NCBI RefSeq assembly: GCF_000701425.1
Contig: NZ_JNIW01000019.1
Coordinates: forward strand, 1-64,000
DNA: 64,000 bases
Direction: 5' to 3'
DNA from: Deinococcus frigens DSM 12807
GTDB lineage: Bacteria > Deinococcota > Deinococci > Deinococcales > Deinococcaceae
The position numbers and the translations under genes are program-made. The notes below the pieces were generated by a model, which searched no databases, was not told where the DNA came from, and saw only the letters and a list, made by a program, of their open reading frames with translations. Numbering within the stretch: position 1 is the first letter of the stretch; each line of letters starts with the position of its first letter. This document shows, piece by piece, positions 48,219 through 55,565 of the stretch.

Positions 48219-49838
48219 TTACTTGACGGCGTTGATGCGCTGGCCCACCGTGGGGGTGATGGTTCCCAGTTTCTGAACGTACTCCAGCAGCACCAAGGCG
48301 TCGGGTTCGCGCGTCACGCCCTGCCCGTCGGCCAGCATGGTGTACTCGTCGCCGCCCTCGTTGGTGAAGTCCGGCAGGGCCAGGGTATAGGTGGCGCTGT
48401 CGTTCTGAATGGCCGCCCCGCTGTCGAGCTTGACGCTGACCACCCGTGAGCCGACAGGCTTGCTGACGTCATAGCTGTACGAGAAGCCCGAGATTTGCAG
48501 GAAGCGTCCGCTGGAGCCGGGCAGCGCCGAGACGCTGTTTTCCAGCACGGCGTAGAGTTGCGAGCCGGTGACGCTGCGCGTCACGACAGTATTGCCGAAG
48601 GGCAGCACGCTGTAGATGTCGCCCTTGACCACGTCGTAGGGCGGTCCGGGCTGGTAGCCGGGCGCGGGGCGGCGCAGGGTCTTGTCCTGCGGCGCGTAGC
48701 TGGACGGCAGGGAACTGCGGATGGCCCCGCCGTTCACAATCGCCAGTTGGGTGCTGTAGCGGGTGCGATAGGCGTCGGCGATCAGGTCACCCAGCGCAAC
48801 TTCTCCCAGGCGCTCGATGTTGTTGCCGCGCGGGAAGACATCGGTGGCCACCCCGATCTTGCCGTCGAGTTGCGCGGCCAGTTGGGTGCGGTAGGGAGCC
48901 AGCACCTCCACCACCGCCGGGTCGGGCGTGACCTCGCTGGCAAAGGGGGTCACGAAGGTGTTGGCCGCCCTGGTCACGCTCTTGGTGGCCGGGTCATAGG
49001 TCAGGCTGACCCTGGCGTAACTGGCCCCCTTGCTCAGGTTCTCCACCACCAGCGCGCCGCCGATGGTGCCGCTGTACTGCTGGTTGGTGTGGTCGCCCAG
49101 GATCACGTCGAAGCCCTGAAGGCTCCTGGCCAGGTCAAGCAAGGGGCCGCTGACCGTCCCCTCGATAGGGTCCTTGGCGTTCACACCCATATGCGTCAGG
49201 ACCACGAAGACCTGAGCGCCCTCAGCTTTGGCGGCGGCGCGGGCCTGGGTGGCGGCGGCCACCGGGTCCGTGACCTGGATGGTCCCGAAGGCGCTGGGCG
49301 ACACCAAGGTGGGCGCTTCGGGATTGGTCAGGCCGATCACGGCGACCTTCACGCCGCCGACTTCAAAGATCTTGTAGGGCTGCACCTTGTTGAGGTTGCT
49401 GCTGAGATTACTCAGGTTGGCCGACAGGTACGAGAAATTGGCCTTGTCGATCAGCGTCTGCAAGAAGGCCGTTCCCCTGTCGAAGTTGTGGTTGCCCAGG
49501 GTATCGGCGTCGAAACCCATGGCGTTCATCGCCAGCACGGCGGGAACCTCACCAAAAAAGCCTGCCAGCGGCGGCGAGCCTCCGAAAGCGTCCCCCGCAG
49601 TCAGGGTCAGGGTGTTGGGGTTCTCGGCCCGGTCTTTCTTAAAGTACGCGCTCAGGACCGCCGCCCCGCCCACTTCTTTCGAGTCGATGGTCAGCGGATC
49701 GAGTTGTGCGTGCCAGTCCGAGACGTCGAGCAGTTGAATGGTCACGGGCGGCCCCGGCGGGAGCGGGGGGGCGGGTTCAGGAGCACAGGCAGCCAGAAGC
49801 AGGGTCAGGGCAAACAGGGAAAAGGCCTTTGTGTGCAT
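48219..49838 (-). CDS. Lipoprotein 5'-nucleotidase / bifunctional metallophosphatase
   Basis: A 539-residue protein with signal MHTKAFSLFALTLLLAAC and lipobox LLAAC. The N-terminal metallophosphatase domain has VSDWHAQLDPL (normally D-x-H), TAGDAFGGSP, DADTLGNHNFDRG (GNHEFD pattern), VVLTHMGVNA, and the bimetal His region VILGDHTNQQYSG. The C-terminal 5'-nucleotidase domain starts near residue 350 with IVNGGAIRSSLP and DIYSVLPFGNTVV. It would remove phosphate from nucleotides or sugar nucleotides outside the cell and so scavenge phosphate and nucleosides. The start has a GGAGGAG ribosome site. Confidence 0.92.
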   Translation of the reverse strand: MHTKAFSLFALTLLLAACAPEPAPPLPPGPPVTIQLLDVSDWHAQLDPLTIDSKEVGGAAVLSAYFKKDRAENPNTLTLTAGDAFGGSPPLAGFFGEVPAVLAMNAMGFDADTLGNHNFDRGTAFLQTLIDKANFSYLSANLSNLSSNLNKVQPYKIFEVGGVKVAVIGLTNPEAPTLVSPSAFGTIQVTDPVAAATQARAAAKAEGAQVFVVLTHMGVNAKDPIEGTVSGPLLDLARSLQGFDVILGDHTNQQYSGTIGGALVVENLSKGASYARVSLTYDPATKSVTRAANTFVTPFASEVTPDPAVVEVLAPYRTQLAAQLDGKIGVATDVFPRGNNIERLGEVALGDLIADAYRTRYSTQLAIVNGGAIRSSLPSSYAPQDKTLRRPAPGYQPGPPYDVVKGDIYSVLPFGNTVVTRSVTGSQLYAVLENSVSALPGSSGRFLQISGFSYSYDVSKPVGSRVVSVKLDSGAAIQNDSATYTLALPDFTNEGGDEYTMLADGQGVTREPDALVLLEYVQKLGTITPTVGQRINAVK

Positions 49839-50406
49839 ATTTTCTCCTCCAATCGACTGAGGTCTGTGGTGCAGTTGAACCTGGTAGCGCTGAGACTGCT
49901 GCGCAGAGGGCGCTCGGTTCCAGACCTTCCGTACAGTTTCACACAATGTACACCGGTCTGGAGCGGGGCCTCGCGAACGTCGGCAAGTTCTGCGGCCACT
50001 CGCCCTTGTCGTCTGAAATTGTGCAGATGTTGTGTCCGCCCCAGGTCAGCCGGGGGCCTGTATCTCTCCGGGCAGACAGTGGCGGAGGTGTCTGCTTTGG
50101 CCCAACTGGACGAGGTGTGATGCGGACTCCGCTTGTTTCGTGGATGAACCGCGATAGCGCCGGTTCGTCCTCTCCACGTCCAGGACCCATTTTTCTACCT
50201 TCCGTTCTCGTCTCTCACAGACGCCCACCGGAACGCTGTCCCTTCCGCCCGGTTTCCAGGTGTGTTCGCCGCCTTTTAATCGTCGTCCTTCTGGTAGCTC
50301 TGCGCTGTGTGGTCTGCACTCGCAGCGGTTGCAAGTGTGGGGCCAAGCCTATGGGGGCGCTGCTCAGCCAGGTTCCGCCCCTGGCCGCCCCGTCTTGCGG
50401 TCAACC
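49839..50406. other. Intergenic stretch of about 570 bases
   Basis: No convincing gene. Short frames on both strands are Arg/Ser/Pro-rich and not protein-like. A sequence at 50118-50140 (TGATGCGGACTCCGCTTGTTTC) resembles the palindrome arm of the MITE-like element (TAATACGGATTCCGCTTAATTC, 25412-25433), so a decayed related repeat may sit here. The 5' half presumably contains the promoter of the 5'-nucleotidase gene. Confidence 0.45.
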
Positions 50407-51237
50407 TCAATCCACCCGGACCACCTGCGCCGTCAACTCTCCCTGGTCGCCGACGTGCATCAGCGCCAGCCTGCGCTGGGCCGGGTGCAGATCGAGCTGG
50501 TAGGCAGGCATGTCCTGAGTGTCCAGCAGCGTCCAGAGGTCCGGCGTTTCCATGTGGCCGTGCAAACTGGCGATCAGGCCGTCACCCAGCAGCGGCAGCG
50601 AGCGCAGGCGGCTGCCGTAGCCGCTGCCTAGCCCCAGCGGGAACCACACCACGTCGTCCTGCGCGGCGCTGGGCGTCAGATTGTCGGCGCAGTCCTGTCC
50701 GCTCAGGGAGCGTGACAGACTGGGCCGCGTGGCATGTGACAGCAGCACTCCCGCGCCCGGTGGCCCGATGGTCAGCCACAGCCGCCCGCGTTCGCGCAGC
50801 CAGCGCAGATCGTCGGCCAGTTTGCCCGCCTCGCCCTTGCCCTGCCAGGCATAGGAGGCCGCCGCTTCCCTGCCGCCCACGCGCCACCACACGTCCATCA
50901 GCGGGCGGTGATCGTCCAGCACGGTGGCCAGTGCCATGACCTCGTGGTTGCCCAGCAGCACCTCGGCGCGGCCCATTTCGGCCAGGTGCCGGACGGTCTG
51001 CATGATGGCGCGGGAGTCGTCGGGGCTGCCGGGGGCGTCTTTCGCCTTGCGGGCCAGACGGCGGCGCGGCGAGTCGTCTATCAGGTCGCCCAGAAAGGCC
51101 AGCCGCGCCCCTGGATGCTTTGCCGCCACTTTGAGCGCCGCGTCCAGCCGGGCCGCGTGGCCGTGCAAGTCGGGAATGACCAGCCATGAGCCGTCCCACT
51201 GCGCGGGCGTCCAGGGTGGGAGGGCCGGGGCGCTCAG
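50407..51237 (-). CDS. Calcineurin-like metallophosphoesterase with an unusual start
   Basis: A protein of up to 276 residues. The metal-binding motifs are WLVIPDLHGHAARLD, LAFLGDLIDDS, VLLGNHEVMALA and ASLHGHMETP, typical of the PP2A-like bacterial phosphoesterases (ApaH/Ser-Thr phosphatase relatives). The first motif lies upstream of the first in-frame ATG, GTG or TTG (a TTG inside it at 51168 would remove the metal-ligand Asp). The only plausible start is a CTG at 51237, overlapping the upstream stop as CTGA; most such junctions are ATGA. So the start may have been mutated from ATG to CTG. Confidence 0.75.
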   Translation of the reverse strand: MSAPALPPWTPAQWDGSWLVIPDLHGHAARLDAALKVAAKHPGARLAFLGDLIDDSPRRRLARKAKDAPGSPDDSRAIMQTVRHLAEMGRAEVLLGNHEVMALATVLDDHRPLMDVWWRVGGREAAASYAWQGKGEAGKLADDLRWLRERGRLWLTIGPPGAGVLLSHATRPSLSRSLSGQDCADNLTPSAAQDDVVWFPLGLGSGYGSRLRSLPLLGDGLIASLHGHMETPDLWTLLDTQDMPAYQLDLHPAQRRLALMHVGDQGELTAQVVRVD

Positions 51238-51647
51238 AGCTGTGGCACCTGCGGCATGACAAAACCCCGCCGCGCGGCCTCCGAATCCAGCGCCCCGGCG
51301 TCGTAAAACGGGCCGAGCAGCTTAAATCGCCCCTCCCAGTCCAGCAGATCGGCGTTCTGTTCCGCGAATTCCTCCCAGCCTTGCCCCGCCTGGCGGCGTT
51401 CCAGGACTAGAAAAAAATAAATGGTGGTCAGGGTGGCGTTGTACTTGTCGGTCAGGTTCAGCCGCTGGGCCAGGGCCAGCAGGCCGCCGTTAAAGGTGGC
51501 CAGGGCCTCCAGCGCCGACGATTCTTTGAGCAGTTGCTAAGCCAGGTGAATGTGGGCCGGGTGGCCGAAGCGTCCGTGCCGGGCCACGCAACGCCCCAGC
51601 AGGCGGTCAAAGCGGGCGTGGGCGGGTTGTGCTGCCGATTCGTTCAC
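51234..51647 (-). pseudogene. Hypothetical gene with an in-frame amber codon
   Basis: A continuous frame of 138 codons runs from a GTG at 51647 to the TGA at 51234-51236, except for one TAG at 51537-51539. Before it: HPAHIHLA; after it: QLLKESSALEALATF. The context fits a Trp codon (TGG to TAG) in an ALxxLAW-like motif of a helical family known from other bacteria as 'H..H...AW..L', followed by TDKYNATLTTIYFFLVLE and a C-terminal DSEAARRGFVMPQ. The region downstream of the stop is 100 codons of well-kept sequence, so the mutation looks recent. Confidence 0.7.
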
Positions 51648-51724
51648 TCCAGCAGCATAGCCAGAGCTGTGGGTTCCTCATGTCCTCAACCTCACGGTTG
51701 CGGGTGCGAGTGGGCGGCGCGGGG

Positions 51725-51969
51725 TCAGCGGGGACGCAGCAGCGCGAGGCCCACGGCACGGACGGGCAGGCGAGTCAGGCGCACGCCGAGGGTTGTCCGG
51801 GCGTGGCCGGGATGCAGCGGCGGCAGGGTGTCCCAGCCGCACCAGGCGGCGTCGGTGGTCTCCAGGGTGGGGCGGGGTTCGCCTCATAGGCGTCCTGCGC
51901 GGAGGTCAACCCGGCCAGGGCCAGGCCCCGGAGTTCGTCTGCAATCAGGGCCGGTGAGGACACCCGCAA
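51725..51969 (-). pseudogene. NUDIX hydrolase remnant with internal deletion and frameshift
   Basis: The minus-strand frame from a TTG at 51969 reads RVSSPALIADELRGLALAGL and continues to about DAYEANPAP, like the N-terminal extension of deinococcal NUDIX proteins (ELRALAxTGLxYxxDPYD). A change of frame at about 51870 gives TLETTDAAWCGWDTLPPLHP and a tail ending LLRPR, like the C-terminal end of a NUDIX domain. The catalytic NUDIX box expected between them is missing. The first reading frame continues as Pro-rich nonsense. The parent identity rests on pattern recognition. Confidence 0.6.
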
Positions 51970-51994
51970 AGTGCAGCGGTCCTGAGTCCTTTGC

Positions 51995-53221
51995 TCAGGC
52001 CGCGCTGACCTGCCGTCCGCCGCCTGTAAAACTGACCGCCAGCAGCGCGGCCCCGATCACCCCGATCACAATTGCCCCCCACACGAAGCCCTGTGCGGGG
52101 TGGGCGGCGGGCGCGGCCAGCAGCAGCGGACTTAGAACTGGCCCAGGAAGATGGCGCTGCTCATGCCCGCCACAATGCGCCCGCGCCACGCCCGTGGGGT
52201 CAGCTCGGCCAGCCAGGTGTACAGACTGGGCAGGGCCAGCCCGCCGCCCAGTCCGGCGACGATCAGGCCCGGCAGCACCCCGGAAATGCTGCTGCCCGCC
52301 GACACCACGCCCCAGCCCGCCGCCAGCAGCAGTAGCCCCAGTCCCGCCACTCGGCGGTGATCGAAACGCCCCGCCAGGCCCGAGTAACCCGGTGCCGTCA
52401 GGGCCGCCGTCAGCGTGAAGACGCCCAGCAGCAACCCGGTAGAGGCCGGAGACGCCCCCAGGAATTGCAGCAGAAACGGCCCCTGCGCGGGCATCAGGTA
52501 AAAGACCACCATGTACGCCAGCGCCAGAAGATAAATGACGGCGATGGTTCCCCAGCGCGGTTTTTCCTCTGCTTCATCCGTCTGTACCGGGCCGGGGACG
52601 CCGCGCGGCAACCGCAGCACCAGCGGCAGCAGCAGCAATGAGATCAGGTACAAGGCCGAACGGCGCACGCCAGCCGACCCCCGCCAGCAGCCCGCCCAGC
52701 GGCAGCAGCACCGCGCCGCCGAAACTGGTAAAGGACGCCTGCTGACTCAGGAACTTACCGCGCGCCGCACCCGTAAAATAGTCGTTGACCAGTGCGCCGC
52801 CCGCCGTCATGGTCCCGACCCCCGCCAGCCCCAGCACCACGCGGCCCACGAGCAGCGCGTCCAGCGACGAGATCACCAGGCCGCTGGCCCCACCCAGCGC
52901 GTACAGCAGCAACGAGCCGATCAGCACGGGCCGCCGCCCGAAGCGGTCTGCCAGGATGCCGCCCAGCGGCGCGCTCACGGCAATCGCCAGCCCCACGGTG
53001 GTCAGCGAGAGCTTGACCAGCAGCCCCACGTTCGGGTGACCCGCAAAGTGAAGCTGCATAGCGGGCAGCGCGGGCGCGATGGTGGCCCCCGACATGATGG
53101 TCAGCGCCGCCAGCAGCAGCAGGGTCAACCGGGTCAGGCTGTCGGGTGCGGGAGTGGCGTGCGGTTCAGAGGAGGGCGGCGCAACCGCTGAACTGGAAGC
53201 GGTTGAAGTCGTCCGGGTCAT
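51995..53221 (-). pseudogene. MFS transporter disrupted by two frameshifts
   Basis: The N-terminal part from MTRTTSTASS (53221) has an intact first half: LTIMSGATIAPALPAMQL, the motif A LGGILADRFGRRPVLIG, and LVGRVVLGLAGVGTMTAGGAL. At about 52660-52680 the frame shifts (GWRAPF continues as ALYLISLLLLPLVLRLPRG in another frame), and spans 7-11 follow to IFLGQF at 52132. A second shift there leads to LSPLLLAAPAAHPAQGFVWG, which ends QVSAA at the TGA 51995-51997. Put together, the three pieces form a normal 12-span transporter. It was probably an exporter of the DHA1 type. Confidence 0.8.
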
Positions 53222-53280
53222 GCCCGCAGTATAGATTGAAAAAGACAAGCGGTTTGGGAATTAAAGTTATTCTTCATGGA

Positions 53281-53770
53281 TCAAGTGCTGCCCGAAGAGG
53301 CAACACAGGGCGCGTTTCCCTTCGGAGTGCCCTCCGGCAGCACCCAGATTTTCCGGAAGCTGACCTTGCTGGCGTGGTCTTGCAGCACGGTTGGCCCCGG
53401 CGTCTCGGCTTCCGGGTCACCCAGCAAGGTGGGGGAACTCAGGGCCACGTCGTCCTGAATCCTCTCGCCGTTGAGGTCCACCGTGGCGCGGGCGTCCCCG
53501 GGGTTCTGGCCGCCCTGTCAGCGCGCGGCGCGGAACTGGATGTCGTAACTCTGCCAGGTGCCCGGCGGCAGGGCGGCGTTGCGGCTGGCGGGAAGGCGGA
53601 ATTCCAGATGCAGCCGGAAGTTCCCGGAGCTGTCGCGGGTGCGGACGTCGGTGGTGGCCTGGGGCTTGCCGCAGCATGCCGAGACCGGCGTGGCGCAGGC
53701 CCCGGCGGGTGGCCCCGGCAGGTGGAACGCGCCCGTGATATCGGCTGGAACATGGGGAATATGGGCTGGG
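53281..53770 (-). pseudogene. DUF1080-like (3-keto-disaccharide hydrolase) remnant with in-frame TGA
   Basis: The frame ending at 53281 reads backwards through GPTVLQDHASKVSFRKIWVL, NGERIQDDVALSS, a TGA at 53518-53520, then GTWQSYDIQFRAAR, RLHLEFRLPASRN and IPHVPADITGAFHLPGPP. These blocks match the DUF1080 fold (GTWQxYDIxF, LQDHGNPVxFRNIWV). No start codon is found upstream in frame. The TGA is at a position where the family has no selenocysteine, so the gene looks dead. Confidence 0.65.
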
Positions 53771-54030
53771 CAGGACTGGGCAGGGCGGCGCGAGGGTTGA
53801 AGGGGGTGTCGGGCAGGGGTCTTCTCCTTGCATAAAGGTGAAGATGAAACGCAGGTGGCCTCCTGGACCAGGACGGTGGGGAGCAGAATTCAGGCGCGGC
53901 CCGGCGATCAGGTCCGTGCGACACGGTCTACCCATGATTCTTCAGTTCAGTGAAAGAATCTGTGCTGCGCGGCTTGGATTTCTTGGGACCATATTGCGCG
54001 TTCCCCGGCCCGGCCCCGCCGGTGTGCGGT

Positions 54031-55428
54031 TCAGGGCAGGATTTTCCCCGGATTCAGCAGCCCTGCCGGGTCCAGCAGCGCCTTGACGCCGCGCATCAGC
54101 TCCAGCGTGTCACCGTGTTCGCGGGCCAGATAGCCGCGCTTGTGCAGGCCGACGCCGTGTTCGCCGGTGCATGTGCCGCCGCGCGCCAGCGTCTCGGTGA
54201 TCATCGCGTCATACACGGCGTTGACCCGCGCCCACGTCTCCGCGTCGTCCGGCGGCGCGTGGAACAGCACATGGAAGTTGCCGTCCCCGACGTGCCCTAC
54301 GATGCTGGCGTCCAGCTCAGCCGCATCCGCCTGCTGGCGCGTGAACTCCACCACCTCGGGCAACTGATGCAGCGGCACGCACAGGTCGGTGGTCATGTTG
54401 ACGTGACCGGGATGCAGCGCGGTAAGGGCGTAATAGGCGTGGTGACGCGCCTCCCACACCCTGGCGCGCTCCTCGGCGCTGTGGGCGGCGTGCAACCCGG
54501 TTCCGCCCGCGTCCGTGACCAGTTCGCGGCACAGCTCCAGCGCCTCGGCCAGCGCCGCCGAACTGGGCGAGGCCAGCTCGATCCAGAGGGTGGGCGCTTC
54601 GGGAAACTCGGTGCCCTTGTGGACATTGACGGCGTGAATCTGGCGCTCGTCGATCAGCTCCAGCCGTTCGGGTTGCAGCGCCGCGCCCATGATGTCCACC
54701 GCCGTGCGGGCAGCGGCCCCCAGCGTCTCAAAGTTGGCCCGCAGCACCACCAGATGGGCGGGCAGCGGCCACAGCTTGACCGTCAGCTCGGTGATCACGC
54801 CCAGCGTGCCCTCCGCGCCGATGAACAGGTTCTTGAGGTCATACCCGGCGCTGGTCTTGCGGGCCTTGCTGCCCACCCGGATGACCTCGCCGGAAGCCAG
54901 CGCCACCCGCAGTTCCAGCACGTTGTCGCGCATGGTGCCGTAGCGTACCGCCGCCGTGCCGCTGGCATTGGTGGACGCCATGCCGCCCAGACTGGCCTCC
55001 GCGCCGGGATCGACGGGGAAGAAGAGGCCCAGGTGGCGCACCTGACGGTTCAACTCCGGATAGGTCACCCCTGGCTGGACGGTGGCCTGAAAGCCGCCCG
55101 CCGCCACCTCCAGCACCGCCTTCATGCCGCTCACGTCCAGCGACAGCCCGCCGCGCACCGGCACCACCTGACCCTCCAGACTGCTGCCCACCGCGAAGGG
55201 CACCACCGGAAAACCGTGTTCGCAGGCCAACTGGAGCGCGCCCACCACATCCGCCTCGCTCTGCGCGAACAGGACGGCGTGTGGCGAGGCAAATTCCTGG
55301 CGGCTCTCGTCGCGTCCATGAGATTCAAGCGTGGCAGTAGTGGTGTCGAGTTGCGTGCCGAAGCGGGCTTGCAGGGCGGTCAGGGCGGCGGGCGAAAGGG
55401 TGTCTGGGCGCGGGAGTTGGGTGGTCAT
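54031..55428 (-). CDS. FAD-linked D-lactate/glycolate-type oxidase
   Basis: A 465-residue flavoprotein of the GlcD/Dld2 (D-lactate dehydrogenase) family. The PCMH FAD-binding domain spans about 40-215: VPFAVGSSLEGQVVPVRGGLSLD, VQPGVTYPELN, FFPVDPGAEASLGGMASTNASG and VRYGTMRDNVLELRVALA, and KARKTSAGYDLKNLFIGAEGTLG. The C-terminal substrate domain has IVGHVGDGNFHVLFH and GEHGVGLHKRGYL, with metal-binding His residues. The substrate is probably D-lactate or another D-2-hydroxy acid, complementing the L-specific FMN enzyme at the left end of the window. It starts at the ATG at 55428. Confidence 0.9.
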   Translation of the reverse strand: MTTQLPRPDTLSPAALTALQARFGTQLDTTTATLESHGRDESRQEFASPHAVLFAQSEADVVGALQLACEHGFPVVPFAVGSSLEGQVVPVRGGLSLDVSGMKAVLEVAAGGFQATVQPGVTYPELNRQVRHLGLFFPVDPGAEASLGGMASTNASGTAAVRYGTMRDNVLELRVALASGEVIRVGSKARKTSAGYDLKNLFIGAEGTLGVITELTVKLWPLPAHLVVLRANFETLGAAARTAVDIMGAALQPERLELIDERQIHAVNVHKGTEFPEAPTLWIELASPSSAALAEALELCRELVTDAGGTGLHAAHSAEERARVWEARHHAYYALTALHPGHVNMTTDLCVPLHQLPEVVEFTRQQADAAELDASIVGHVGDGNFHVLFHAPPDDAETWARVNAVYDAMITETLARGGTCTGEHGVGLHKRGYLAREHGDTLELMRGVKALLDPAGLLNPGKILP

Positions 55429-55565
55429 GGGCGGCTCCTATCAACGAGGGCTGTTGCGGGTGGCAAGCGCTGCGGTGTCGCCTGCCTTCCCCTTCCACTC
55501 TCCCCCGCAACGAAGGGGAAGCGACAAACTCTGTTCTGACTCTAAGCGTTCTGACCTCTGGACAT

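Noticed and set aside
49706..50503. A plus-strand frame in the gap between the nucleotidase and phosphoesterase genes
   Set aside because: It begins antisense to the nucleotidase signal region, has no ribosome site at its start, and is Arg/Ser/Pro-rich without any motif.
53518..53520. TGA as a selenocysteine codon
   Set aside because: No SECIS-like hairpin was noticed after it, the family has no selenoprotein, and the neighbouring genes are also damaged.
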